Counted from the first letter of the stretch, positions 23,641 through 35,829 are shown. The stretch: 64,000 nucleotides of DNA from Pyrrhosoma nymphula (GCA_963573305.1 OY754328.1:41221822-41285821), one strand, 5' to 3'. Notes: generated from the sequence alone by a model not told the origin. Numbers and translations: made by a program.

Positions 23641-24214
23641 TTGAAAATTTATTTCCTAATTTGGAATTAGTCACATTTCTTAGTTTTATCGCTCAGTCAA
23701 TCTAATAAGCCTATTTTCTGATTTATCTAACCCCTCCGAGACCCACCTTATTCTAACTTACCACGAAACAATACGCTGTCTGAAATTATCAGAATGAACA
23801 ACCTTTTTCTTTGTCATCAGGTATACGAAGTTTTTGTTTTGTACAGGGATGCATGTTAATAAAAGGGGTGAACGAGCGAATATATCAGTAAGTTGTTTTT
23901 AAATCGAATAAATTGAACTTCAGTTTTAGACTTGGGCAACATGTTTCGCCGGAATCTCATTTCTCGCTGTCTAGGAAATATAAGCTAAAATTCGAGCATT
24001 AATTAATTTGTCGTAATTCTTTCAGATAAGAAGACGTGGCAGGAAAAAGGAACGATAATGTGATCGGTTTATGGGTTGCCAAAGATAAAATATTGGACAA
24101 AGTTCCTCGAGGGGAAAAATGAGGGGAAGAAATTAGGAGGGGAGAAATTTCTCTCTTTTATCCACTGGCAACTTCATTTGGAGAAACAATAGCACACAGG
24201 TTCACCATCGCAAA

Positions 24215-26772
24215 ATGAAGTGTTTAGTAATCGCAGTGATCCTGCTCGTAGCTGTGGGACTGGTTTCAGGAGGTAAACTATACCAAATGCCTTGCAATAT
24301 TTAGTTTAAATTTCATGTACTGCTATGAAAGGGTGTCGAGGAACCCATCAAGTATATTTTTACGTTTACATCAATCATCCATATTCCAGTGTATTGGATT
24401 CCCGTAATTTATTTTCTTTGAAATTGTACACTATATGTGATTCATTTACACTTCCCAAATGTCACCGCCGTAACGATAGGATTCGGAGAACTGGAAGTTA
24501 TATTTTTAGCGTCCTCCATCACGTTTATTTTTGGAAGCAAAAGTTTCATCTCCAAAATTTATGAATTTACGGTTATAAGATCGCCCCCCGTGGGACAGAA
24601 GGACATTCATCCCCTCACCCCCCGTGTAATTCCAAATTAGCGATAGAGCAGGCTCTCCTGGTTCTGGCTGCTGAAATCGGCCTCTTCTTTTTGCCGTCTT
24701 TGATCGGTGTCGAAAGAGCTTTTGAGAAGAACGAAATGAGCGAAAATCACGAAAAATCCAGTTTGTAATGACTTTCTGCGTATTTCTCTAGCTGAGCTTG
24801 TGCGTAATTTTCTCGTAATAAGTTTTCATATTGTAAAAATAGAAAAGATCGCGTTTTATTCAAGTTATCTGCTAAAAAGTATAAAATGTTTCGGCTATGG
24901 AGGTGAAACAAGAAAATAGCTATATTGGAGAATGTGCGCTGTGATCTTATTTCTTATTGTGTGAGAGTATGTGAATAAGAGCGACTGGCGCGCATACAGG
25001 TAGCTGAGATTGTTATCGACGTAAGGAAACGACCTCCTGGAAACTCCATGGCAGTGATAGCCTTAGGAGCCCTTATGGCTAAGGTTTTGAATAAGGACGA
25101 TTCCTGACCGTTTCTTCATCGGTCCCCGTCCTACCTCCGGATTCTCTCCGATAACTAATGGCATTTCAACTTAAGCCGACTTTGAGCCTTTCACTGTTGT
25201 TTTTTTAGCCTCTCGATGGCTTGCTTTAGACTCAGTGCTTGATGAGCGGTAGTATAGGACAACACAAGTGGTTAAGGGCCTCGGTGTTTCATGCAGTAGA
25301 GCTGCCAACCAGAAGTTGTGGGGACCACGTGCCGACTATTGTGGCCGGTAAAACGCAGATATAAATAAGGAAGCATTTATTTCGATGGCATTTACAAGAA
25401 TACATTTACAATTAATTTGAGAAATCAGAAAAGACGCACGCAGTTTCAATGTGATTTTCTGACCGTCTTCTCCTGGCAATTTGTAAAGCGAATCCATCGT
25501 AACTTGAGCCGTTTGTTACGTGGGGATCAGCTGTATTTAGTGTTTCCTTTCAGTAGACCCGAAAAACATTCTTGGTCCATTCTAATCACCTTAGTTTTTA
25601 GAAAAATACCTAAGAAACCTTATCCCCGCCAAAAAGATCGGTCGCTATGAGAGGAATGCGATAAAAAGTCTATGTCTCATTCGTATCTGTACGCCTCATT
25701 TTACCACCCAACCGATACATATTTGTGGATTCTAGTCGACTGAAAAATCCTTCTAGATGGGTTGTCATTTTAGACATTCGAAAATTGATGTCTTCAACTC
25801 TCCTTGTGTGCAGTATTCCCATCATCGCATGTGTGTTCTGCGGTTTCCTACCTTCAATTATTCCTTGAATTCCAAGTCTAAGAGGTGATACAGGTACCTT
25901 AGCTTCCAACTTTGCCTGACCAGAAAGGGTCATCGATTCTACTTTGATCTCTGCTGGTTTCATTGTCATACTTCCCTCTTGTCTGGAACTTCTAATTCCA
26001 TTTTACTTATTATTTCCATACCCTCATGAATTTCAGTTCTACAAGCTTTGGTATACATTTGCGTGTACATATTTGTCAAACTTCTTTCATGGATAATGCC
26101 ATAAGCTTAAAGAGGAATAATTGAAAGAACAAAGGAACAAATAAATATATTTCCATCCGATTTATTTTTGTTCTGTTGATAATAATTCCTCTGCTGAATA
26201 GAGGTGAGAGAAAGGATGTCCTTCACGGAATGGAAAACTAATTTTGAGAGAATATTTTCAGGATTGAAATTCTTTAGGCCGTTTTACATGAGGCACTTTA
26301 TTGCACAATCTGATATATGCACGGATGTGCATTGAAAATTGCGTCGTGTTAAGCTGTAAATTGCAAGAATGCATGCGCAAATGCATGAAGGACAGGTGGG
26401 AAAATAATCCCTGTTCTAATTCAGTGCTCGCGTTCAAACAATTTCTGTACATCAAATTGTGCAATGAAACTCTTCGTGTAAAACGGCCTTTAAACTTGTC
26501 AAAAATGCACACAAATAAATCATAGGAAATAGAAAAAGCAAAGAAAGAATGAAAAAGTAGTCATTCATTAAAACTGCTAAGAACATGGCTTCTTTTCTTC
26601 CTGACTGCCATTGTTTAACTCTTCAAATGCAGATGATACTCCACCATGCCCAGATGGACCATGTGAGCCAGGCACGACATGCATGCTGGAATGCAATACG
26701 TGCAGATGTGATCATAAAGGTAGAAAGATGTGCACACTGATGGGATGTCCTGCAGAGGGAAATTCTGTATAA
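24215..26772 (+). CDS. Pacifastin-type serine protease inhibitor B (two exons)
   Basis: Encoded by exon 1 (24215-24272, 58 nt) and exon 2 (26633-26772, 140 nt), the same exon lengths and phase as gene A. Exon 1 codes for the signal peptide MKCLVIAVILLVAVGLVSG and ends at G/GTAAAC; exon 2 follows CAAATGCAG. The mature peptide is one pacifastin light-chain domain, C-x9-C-N-T-C-R-C-x3-G-x3-C-T-x3-C, with the presumed reactive-site stretch MCTLMGC. As in A, two additional cysteines are present (CPDGPC and GTTC), giving eight in all. The 65-residue product should be secreted and inhibit serine proteases, perhaps in hemolymph or digestion. A second consensus donor (AT/GTAAGT) sits one base after the stop, so a 3' untranslated exon is likely. 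A and B lie head to head 11 kb apart and probably arose by inverted duplication. Confidence 0.9.
25000..26272. other. Intron of pacifastin B, non-coding
   Basis: Holds a 99-codon minus-strand open frame (25670-25969) without recognisable domain, and a possible tRNA-like segment near 25265-25345. I see no independent gene. Confidence 0.35.
26277..26488. mobile_element. Small MITE in the pacifastin B intron
   Basis: Inverted ends GGCCGTTTTACATGAGGCAC (left) and GGCCGTTTTACACGAAGAGT (right, reverse complement), both continuing to a TTGCACAAT match. Flanked by TTTA on each side (26273-26276 and 26489-26492). 212 bp, no ORF. The superfamily is uncertain; the target repeat could be a TTA-type duplication. 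Confidence 0.65.
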
Positions 26773-26773
26773 T

Positions 26774-27600
26774 GTAAGTGAAGGTTAGTAGATTACCTAG
26801 TATCTATTTACCATTAAAAGCTCACGAAAATGGGTGGAATGGCCAGGCAGAGATAGGGTGAGTGTAGTTATTACCTGAACACTGATTCATCAAAAGAGCA
26901 TGCCTTCATTTCAGTATATCTACGGTAGGACCATAAATTGTTTTGTGAGTCCAATACTCCCCGACTTTAAGAAAGATATTACCCTTATGGTATTAAAACT
27001 ATGTATTATTAATGCAGAAAACAGTGTCCTCTTGACACTTTATGATGGCTACCCCAAATAAAGCATAACACATAGGCACATGGAACTGATAAAATCATGG
27101 TCGTTCACCTTTTTAGCATCAATCAATTTAATGGTGGATAGTAGAACTGCGCTGAATATTATAATTTTTTCTCTTCATCTTTTTTTATGGTCTGAAGGTT
27201 GCCATAATATCATGTGACTTACTAATTGTCTTAGTTTTCTAGCTTGAATTTTTAGGGTAATCGATCAAAGATAGAATTATGTACATTGAACAGAGAAGTA
27301 CAATTGGAATTTTAAAAAACTTTTGCATAAAAAGTCCTATTATAGTATCTCTGGAATATGCAGTGAGGGGCAGGCAAGAAATAGGAAATAGGTAGTTGCC
27401 TAGTGCATGAAGCACAGATATTCACTATCTCAGTAAAACATAATATTTATAATAAGCATATTTCATCCACAGGGTTTGTACAAGCGAACATAGAATATTT
27501 ATTTCAAACAGACCATGTTATATCATGAATCTAGTGTCCATAAGTGGCTTACCTGTAATCCAAAAGTTTCACTCACTCAGTTATTTAACCCGAAGGTTAG
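26774..27600. other. Downstream flank of pacifastin B
   Basis: Probably includes 3' untranslated sequence. No second exon could be defined with confidence and no other gene is visible. Confidence 0.3.
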
Positions 27601-27604
27601 TTTG

Positions 27605-27822
27605 GATAGTTGAGGGTAGAGCTCAACCCGGACATAGCCACAGGCGTGTGAATTTCACACATTCAGGGTACGGGGGCCAGTTCCTTTCCCTGGGCCACCT
27701 CGCACTCCGAGGATTTTTTTGTTCGGGGGCGTTCAAAGGCTTCACCCGGATTTGAACCCGGGACCCTTCGATCAGTAGCCAAGCGCTCTACCCAATAGGC
27801 CACCACGCTCCCCGTTCCAAAA
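27605..27822 (-). repeat. tRNA-derived SINE, family A, complete head
   Basis: Read on the minus strand: GTGGTGGCCTATTGGGTAGAG (box A), then GGGTTCAAATCCGGG (box B), followed by the family tail ending in GTGTGAAATTCACACGCCTGT-like sequence and GGGTTGAGCTC. The same family lies at 12275-12480 in the other pacifastin locus. Confidence 0.8.
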
Positions 27823-28986
27823 GTTTGGGTGAAATGAAAAATGTTATATATTTTAATCAGCATTGAAGTAAATACACAGCTAGATACATACAGTGGCAGG
27901 CTTCACTTTTTAGAGGTTTTTCATGCTTGTATTCATCATAGAGTATTTTCGTGATAGCCTTTCCCACCTCACCAGTCCTTGATCCATGTGCCCTTCTTCA
28001 CACTACCTGCCCCTTATATTTGAATTTTTCTCCTCCTCTGCCGTAACTATGACAACAATTAAAGAAAACAAATGAACATTCTGTACCTGAAAATGCCGTA
28101 AATCGGCGATGCATGTTGTACTAATAATATATTGTACAAAAATACAAAGTATTTTAATTTATCATGAATACAAGCTGAATGCCAGCCTAAAAACTCGGAT
28201 CGTTATATTCATGAACACTGACTACTTCTGAGCCATTTTGATCAATCATCCACGGTGCCAATGTGGGCCTTGGAATTATTCAACTCATGCATTGTGAATA
28301 TATGTTTTGTGGATTGCATCTTATTCATCGATTACCACTGACCAGCATGATTTAGGTTAAATAAGGGTGGTGAAGATTATGGGCCAATACAGCAATTTTG
28401 AATATTATATATTTGAGTTGCTTCAATGTATAAATTTGGTTGATTTGAAAAATTAGGAGATGTATATTTTTAATTCAGTAGGAAAACTGGCTTTGGATAA
28501 TTATTTGAGGAGGTGATAAAACACTGAGGTGATTTTTACTATGTAGGACAGATGTGCTGAATAGTAAGGGAGGTATTAATTGTATTACAATATTTGAAAA
28601 TGAGTTTCTGTTGATTTTAGATTTTTTCCCATTTTTTCTGGAATCCCAGGTCAGAGAGACTGACATCACGGTAAATGTTTATTTTTTTTTGAAACATCAC
28701 ATACCCCAAAATATAACGTGAGATTTTGTTAAGTGGTTGAAGCTGTCTAACACTCCTGACCGGTAATGCCGAGATCTGGGTTTGATTTCCGGTGAGATCA
28801 AATGATGAGTGTCTACACATTGTTGTGTGAGCCTGTGATCCTGCATTGCTGGTAAAATAGAAAATGTCTATAAGATTGGAGTACTAGATATAATCCAGAT
28901 AGTAAAATACTGACTTAGATTGGGAGCAGCAATTCAATGATATGTATTTATAGTAGATACTTGAAGTGATAATCAGAATCAAATGA
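27823..28986. other. No gene recognised; one tRNA-like stretch
   Basis: AT-rich. At 28731-28800 a tRNA-like piece (AGTGGTTGAAGCTGTCTAAC with GGGTTTGATTTCC) may be another SINE head. Confidence 0.3.
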
Positions 28987-29701
28987 GGAGTCGTGCATAA
29001 ACTACGTTACCAACTTAAGGGGGGAAGGGGTCGCCTAAAAACCTACGATGGGTAACAAGGGGGAGGGGAGAGGGGACGGTTCACTCAAAGTAACGTAGCT
29101 GTTACAATGCGCCTGCTTTACGTTTCTTACTCGTCAACATCGCGTCGACAATACTACAGAGTTTAACATGAGGAAGGGCGCGCGGGGTGTTTCTTACACC
29201 TCAAGCTTCTGATTTAACTCAATGTAACTGAAACATTGCCTCTAGATTGTTGCAAGTCTTCATACCATCAAATTGATTATATTTTTGACCTTCTCGCGGG
29301 TTAAATAGTGTCCTCGTGACAAAAATTTTCAAGGCAGCTGTCAGATATGTGGGGAGGGGAGAGAACTTAAAGTAGATGAGCACAGCACCTTGCGCCGTGA
29401 TTCATGGTTGATTTTTTAGAATTTAAAAATGAATATTACTTGTTCCAATTGCGATTAGATAGTTCTATTATATCGAGTTCGGCTATTTTATTTTTCTTAG
29501 TTCAACCTATCCCTAAAAATAAACTCACTCAATAATTGAGAAATTATTTTTGAGTTGAAAGTTTCATTTGTAGAGACAACGTTACATATCTGGGGGGTTG
29601 GTAGGGGGGGGGGGGTTGGAAAAATGCTACGGTTGCCAACGAAGGGAAGGGAGAGGCAAAAAAAAAAATCGAAAATGGTAACGTAGTTTATGCACGACCC
29701 C
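28987..29701. mobile_element. MITE with GGGGTCGTGCATAAACTACG termini
   Basis: The left end GGAGTCGTGCATAAACTACG and the right end (reverse complement) GGGGTCGTGCATAAACTACG continue together for about 25 bp to GTTACC, with G-rich tracts just inside each end. The 715-bp body is non-coding. The superfamily is not clear and no target duplication is evident. Confidence 0.6.
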
Positions 29702-29809
29702 TAAGCGTAGTGAGTGAGTGGGAGGGGCAAATTTTTCGATGCAAAATATGGGACTATATTAATAATAATAATGTCTTAATGCAAGCGGTATTAGAACTCT
29801 CTAGTCCTC

Positions 29810-29942
29810 TCTTGCATATAACTCATTCACGAACACAGCCGTGCCCTGGGAGTTTAAAATCCTACCCAGGCAGGATTCGAACTTGCAACCCTTGGGTAGA
29901 TAGACAAGGGCTTAACCCCACCATCACCAGGGCCAGCAAATA
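29810..29942 (-). repeat. tRNA-derived SINE head, family C
   Basis: Read on the minus strand: CTGGCCCTGGTGATGGTGGG, then GGGTTGCAAGTTCGAATCCT, a clear box B. The body runs on to about 29810 and the head abuts the piggyBac terminus at 29943. Confidence 0.5.
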
Positions 29943-31539
29943 TTAACACTTTCGACCCTAGCCATTTAAGCATAGGTACGTTCCCCAGGCCTGGCCATTT
30001 TTTACGCATTTCTCAATTTTTTTTTTAAATTAATAAATACATTCAAAACGCAATTTATTTTACATGCAATTAAAGAAAAATATTTATAATGTGATTATAA
30101 GTAATAAGGTTAACGTTTATTGTCATTTGATCAAATGTACAGCCAAAGGAGTTTGTTAATGTTTTGAAAGAAAAAAAATTACACAAAATATGTTTTTGTA
30201 AATACATGTTATATATTTATAATATTTAAAAATATTGTGCATTCAGTTTCAGTTATATTATAAATTGTATAATTAGCAAATTAGGTCTATTTGCAATAAT
30301 CTCCTTTCGTATGGTAAAGAATCAGGGTAACATAAACCGACATTGCAGGTTTCACAATAATCTCTTGCTTCTCTCCTCATTCTTTTCCCAGTGGTGGCCT
30401 TTCCCCTATCTGAGCAAACTTTGCACACTCTGCCCGGGTACTTTTTTCCATCTGTTGGCGGTATGGGTTTAGAAAAGTGCTTTCCAATTAGCCTATTCAT
30501 TTGTTCCTCAGGATTCTGTCCAGCGAGGTTCTCTTGCCTTGCTTTCTCCACTAGTTTACCAGCAACAGCCTCTATAAAATTAGTCATTGAAATATTTTTC
30601 TGCTTAGGCTTGAATTTTTTATAAATTATGAAGCTATTTACAACTCACAGCATAAATAGACGAAAAAAAGGTTTTTTTTTCACCACTTTACAGTTTTACG
30701 ACCAAATGCGTAGTAGCTGATTAGCTGATCACTGCGATCTACTCCAGTTTTTTGGATATTATAATCTAATACGAGATCAGGCTTTATCACCTCCTTATTT
30801 CCTTCCTTACATCTAGTGACCCTAGAAGAACATCAAGTTTTATGTTTTGTAGACAATGCGAACACATCTCGCTTGTCATGCCACTTTACTGTTAGCTAAT
30901 GGCTTTTCCAACGGAAAAGCATTTCTTCTTTTTTCAATTTTTTATGTTTTAGGTCATTTGGAAGACCTTTTCTGTTATTAATGACTGTGCCTACAGCCAG
31001 AGTAGTTTTCGCATGGGCTGGTTTAGTATCTGTCCATGTATATCACATGCTCTTTATTGAAATAAGGCGAACAAAGCCTGTCAATGATACCTCGGACGTT
31101 ATTGTCAGCGTTGGTCGCAGATCCTGTGTAAAGTTGAATATTCAGTGTGTACCCTGTAGCAGAATCACATAAAGCATAAAACTTAAGACCATATCTGTTT
31201 GGTTTGTTCTTTATGCAGACTCTAAATTGGACCCGTCCACGGAAAGGGCACATACCCTCATCAAATGTTAGGTTTTCCCCAGGATAGAAAGAGTTCTGGT
31301 AGGTTCTAGTAATATGGTCATAGAAAAGTCTCAACTTGAAAATTGGGTCATGACCTGGTTCATTTCTTGGGCTAAACAGGCTGTTGTCATTTAGATGCAG
31401 CATAGAAAAAATAAGGGCAAATCTGTCTCGTGACTTTCCAATAGATGTAGCAAAACCCGTATGATAGAAGGAGCTTTTACGCCAGTAGTCCCGTATTTTG
31501 GGCAAGGTTACCACACAAATATGGAAAATAATTGCAAAA

Positions 31540-32160
31540 AATGAATAGATTTTTTTTTTTAAATTTTATTTTATTAATTTTTTAATGAATTAAGAAATTT
31601 ATTTTGAATTATTACACACTTTACATCGTAAAATACATGATCTTATCCCATTTTTTACAACTAATGACACAAAAAAATAAATCAAAATTACATCATCATT
31701 ACATCATCATGTTGTATTGCAATCACATGGAAAAAAATAAATATAGAAAAATAAAAATAATAATATTGCAGTTGAGGTCCTGCTAAGCCAAAGCGGCTTG
31801 TCAGCAGGTGCCTTTTGTTAAAAAAATATTTTTTTTTTTGCTGTGCAGCGCTCTGGACAATTTCGGAGCTCAACAATGCTAGCCTATGAGCCACTCTTTC
31901 AGTGACTTTTTTTAGTACAGATATGCTATTAATATCCTTCATTGACATAGGCAATTCGTTCAACAACCCAGGGACTACATGTGCAAGAGATCTCTTGCCA
32001 TGGTGGTTAAAATACTTAGGTACAGACAACCTATTTATTCGACGCAGTTGCATGTCAGTATTAATCACACGTTGCTTTATTAATTTGCTGTCAAAAAAGT
32101 TGTCACAAATTAACACATAATTATACAATTCTTTTAATGGTAACAAAAACTGAAACATAT
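31540..32160 (-). pseudogene. LINE 3' fragment nested in piggyBac
   Basis: A 156-codon minus-strand frame reads like a LINE ORF2 C-terminus (KYFNHHGKRSLAHVVPGLLN, then ELPMSMKDINSISVLKKVTE). It is followed by an A/T-rich tail toward 31540. It interrupts the piggyBac transposase between its N-terminal and catalytic parts. Confidence 0.6.
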
Positions 32161-32764
32161 CTGAAAGGGTGACAAGTTTTCCAACGATTCCATATAGAGG
32201 ACTTTTTAAGTTCCCCCTTCCTTTTCAACTAAGATATTTCCGACGTGGTACACCGATTAGTTTACGTCTTTATGTGTTTGATAATGTCTTCAGTTATAAA
32301 AATAGAAAAGCAGTGTAACTCATCACTATCTGGAGTCATAGCAGCAAGCACCCTACAGTCCTCTTCGAAAACTTGAAGTTGAGGTTACCAGTCATCCTTG
32401 GTCCATTCATTTGAATCTTAAGTCGGCCTGCGTCTAGCCCTCTGCCGTGGTCTGGTCGTATTTTGTTTGACTTCTCCAGAAGTAGTTTCCTTTTTGATGT
32501 CACCTGGTCTCATAAAAATAAAATCTAATCAAGGTTTGCACGATTACAGAGGAAAAAGGCACAGATAAAAGTAAATGGGAGTATTCAATATATGCCAAAA
32601 ACGAAATAGTCCAAAATGAATAATATATTTTCAATTTATACCTGATGATTCATCATCCTCTGAAGTCGTACTTGCATCATCAGCCGATTCTTCAAGCTCT
32701 GATTCATTTTAATCTAAAATAAAACACATAGGAATGTTACAATACTCAAAAAGCCACTTTAAAA

Positions 32765-34107
32765 GGGTGTTTCAGGAGGAAGTGGCAATACTTCTGGAGG
32801 AGGTTGGGGACGTGATTTTAAGCATTTTTTGTCTTGTGAACATGGGGTCGCAACTCCTTAGTTACCGAGCTATGGCAACGCAAACATTTTGTCACAAGCA
32901 TTCTGCAGTTACCATGAAAACACCCAAAAGCAGTGGCATCCAGCAATACTTACAAATAAAAACTGGTATAAATTGTACTTTAAGTTTGTATCTTTCTTTT
33001 TCTGCCAAAAGTTACGCATGTTGCTCACATATTCTGAAGTGGTAACTGAAATTGTCAGTATTTTTCTTCTTCAAAAAATTATTTTTTAGAATAACTTTTT
33101 TATTTTGAGATATGCGAAAGGGTTAACAGAGTCATAAAAATTGGAAAATTTAATTTAATTTCCATAACTGGTAAAATTATTTTCATAACTTTATTTTTAG
33201 CGAAGATATGGCATTTTAAACGGTACCGTTACATGAGCACATTTTTCGACGGCTCTCTTCCATGCATGGAACTGATATTGATTTACCGATAAAGACAATT
33301 ACCTTCACCAATCTAAGCTCGAGTACTTTTTTTTAAACGTTGTGAAAAGGATAACCAACCAATGAAACCCAATTTTAGGTGTTTTTGTGAACCAAATGAA
33401 GTAAACAATCAAGCGGCAACAAAGATCTCAAGTGGAGATTATCTCTATGGATTAATTGTCGATCACTGGCGCTGAGATTCATTGTTTAAGAAGATTTATT
33501 AACTTATAAGATTTTATTTATTTTATTCACAACGTTTAAAAATAAGTACTCGAGCTTAGATTGGTGAAGGTAATTGTCTTTATCGGTAAATCAATATCAG
33601 TTCCATGCATGGAAGAGAGCCGTCGAAAAATGTGCTCATGTAACGGTACCGTTTAAAATGCCATATCTTCGCTAAAAATAAAGTTATGAAAATAATTTTA
33701 CCAGTTATGGAAATTAAATTAAATTTTCCAATTTTTATGACTCTGTTAACCCTTTCGCATATCTCAAAATAAAAAAGTTATTCTAAAAAATAATTTTTTG
33801 AAGAAGAAAAATACTGACAATTTCAGTTACCACTTCAGAATATGTGAGCAACATGCGTAACTTTTGGCAGAAAAAGAAAGATACAAACTTAAAGTACAAT
33901 TTATACCAGTTTTTATTTGTAAGTATTGCTGGATGCCACTGCTTTTGGGTGTTTTCATGGTAACTGCAGAATGCTTGTGACAAAATGTTTGCGTTGCCAT
34001 AGCTCGGTAACTAAGGAGTTGCGACCCCGTGTTCACAAGACAAAAAATGCTTAAAATCACGTCCCCAACCTCCTCCAGAAGTATTGCCACTTCCTCCTGA
34101 AACACCC
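32765..34107. mobile_element. 1.34-kb foldback element, near-perfect 575-bp arms
   Basis: The left arm (32765-33344) and right arm (33538-34107) are inverted copies with very few differences; the same 66-codon open frame appears on opposite strands of the two arms. Outer ends read GGGTGTTTCAGGAGGAAGTG, a terminus type seen in insect DNA repeats. The loop is ~193 bp. A transcript through it would form a long hairpin RNA. It interrupts the acidic N-terminal part of the piggyBac transposase. Confidence 0.85.
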
Positions 34108-34768
34108 TGTATATCAGGAACACAATCAGCTGAATAGCAGACGTATGAAACAACCTATTATTTTGCCACAATTGAGGTGAAATATGAAAATATGTTAGAA
34201 AGCAGCAACATCCGGCATTGAAAATTGGTGAAAGTAAACAAAACTAACCTTCTTCCGCAGGATTGAAGTCGGGATCATCATCAGAATTGTCGTTTTCCGA
34301 CCCGGAATCAGCCAGCAGTTCCGGAATATCGGATTCATTCAGTGGTTATGCTGAAACCATCGTAAAATATAAAACTCTCAGAAAAAAAACAATCTATATT
34401 CTGAATATAGAGCCAAGAATATAATCAAGAGCAGCAATCCACACGACCCACACGGAAAGGCATAGCGGAAGATTGAGCATGAAAAGTATTGGTTAGTGAG
34501 ACGTGACGAAAAAAGGAACTAAGAAAATCAAGCACTCCGTCATAGAACAGAATGCCATTCTCGGGAACATACATTGTGATTCTCCTTGATATTTTCTCAT
34601 AAACTACAAACCCTAAGGAATACATAGTAGCAACCGAAGCCCGTGAATTCTACGGAAAACTGCTATAATTTAGGTGAAAAGTTGCCCACGGAGAATCTAT
34701 GGGCTTCGGCGTAGGCTTGGAGTTCGTGATGACCGTAAATTCTCCGGGCATTGGGTCGAAAGTGTGAA

Positions 34769-35829
34769 GGATTCAGAATTATAAGGAACCAAATAGAACA
34801 ACCATTATGTTGAAAAAAAATAATTGTGAAGTTGCCTGGACTGACTGCCCAAACTAAAGTTATGGGGTAAAATCTTTTAGAGTGCCTGTTTTTTTATTTA
34901 ATTTTTGAAAAAACAGTTTAAGAGGTGGTGGAATTCAAATCAGTGTTAAAGAAGAACGAAAACTTCAGGGCAACAAAACAAAATAACAACTATGAGTGTG
35001 TGGAACCAAAGTCACCCTGTATGAAACTTTTGTCACGTCACAGTTTGAGGGGGTTAAAATTCATTCTCCATGCCTCTTAAAATCACAATTTCTCTTTCAT
35101 ATTCAGGTGCCAACATCTTGAGGAGAAAATGGGCGGTCAGGAAGATGATGCTTGCGCCTGCTATTTGCTCAACATACTAACTAAAAATATGTATATGTTT
35201 GTACTATAAAATAAATACATGTTGGAAAATATACAAAGATATGGTGAAATTGTATTGTTATTTGTTCCTACTCAGATAATTAAATTATGCTTTTAGCAGC
35301 TCCTGGAGGGTATTGAGCTTGATTTGATAAGTGTTAGATTATGGCAAACTTTGCATTATAATTTGTAATTCTCAAAATCCTAAGATTATACTTTTGACGG
35401 CATCATACTAACTGTGACATAATTCCAAAGGCTGAATTAACATGGAATTTATAATAATTACATATAACATTAGCATGAATAGCATTTTGATGAAATCTCC
35501 TTTGTAATTGCTGCTGAAGTTGGAATTTGATTAAAATAAATGTACTGAGTAAAAATACAGCCAAACAAAGTTAATCAATTTTAAGCATCATTTTTGAGCT
35601 ATTTCATCAGTATTTTCATGTTATAAGTATCCTTCATATCTAAGATGTTTAATAGCAAATAAAAGAAATAAATAAATATGATTAGAAGTAAATAGTCAGT
35701 AAAATTATTGCTGCATGATTTCTAACATTGACTGGATAATAGAATGCAATACAAATAAGCTACGAGACTGAAGCCAGCACAATCCTTTAAAGAATCAGTC
35801 CTCATGTCAGCTGCTCATATATGAGTTAT
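34769..35829. other. No gene recognised
   Basis: AT-rich flank between the piggyBac element and the copia fossil. A cluster of small open frames has no motif. Confidence 0.3.

Larger units (their letters stand above)
30273..34350 (-). pseudogene. piggyBac-type transposase pseudogene
   Basis: Pieces in order on the minus strand: an acidic N-terminus (34350-34250, ESDIPELLADSGSENDNSDD; and 32720-32640, ELEESADDASTTSEDDES), then a segment with WTKDDW and FSIFITEDIIKHI (32430-32200), then the long frame 31514-31023 with NRFALIFSMLHLND-like and FDEGMCPFRGRVQFR, which carries the first catalytic Asp. At about 30810-30740 follows GVDRSDQLISYY, containing the conserved third Asp region. The C-terminal frame 30587-30273 has a zinc-binding cysteine-rich domain (CKVC, then CETCNVGLC). 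Frameshifts, stops and two insertions make it inactive. A normal protein is about 550-600 residues; the pieces cover most of that. Confidence 0.8.
29947..34764 (-). mobile_element. piggyBac-like element, degenerate, with nested insertions
   Basis: Ends CACTTTCGACCC (29947) and its inverted copy GGGTCGAAAGTG (34753-34764). TTAA precedes the left end (29943-29946), and TGAA, one change from TTAA, follows the right end. Between them the minus strand carries a broken piggyBac transposase (about 34350 to 30273). Two later insertions interrupt it: a LINE fragment (about 31540-32160) and a 1.34-kb inverted repeat (32765-34107). Removing both leaves about 2.9 kb, a normal length for a piggyBac element. 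Confidence 0.8.

Noticed and set aside
25670..25969. 99-codon minus-strand frame in the pacifastin B intron
   Set aside because: No recognisable domain, no splice or promoter support; within the length expected by chance.
32734..33089. 103- and 66-codon frames that recur on the other strand at 33783-34171
   Set aside because: They are the same frame in the two arms of the foldback; no conserved protein features, so they are repeat sequence and not genes.
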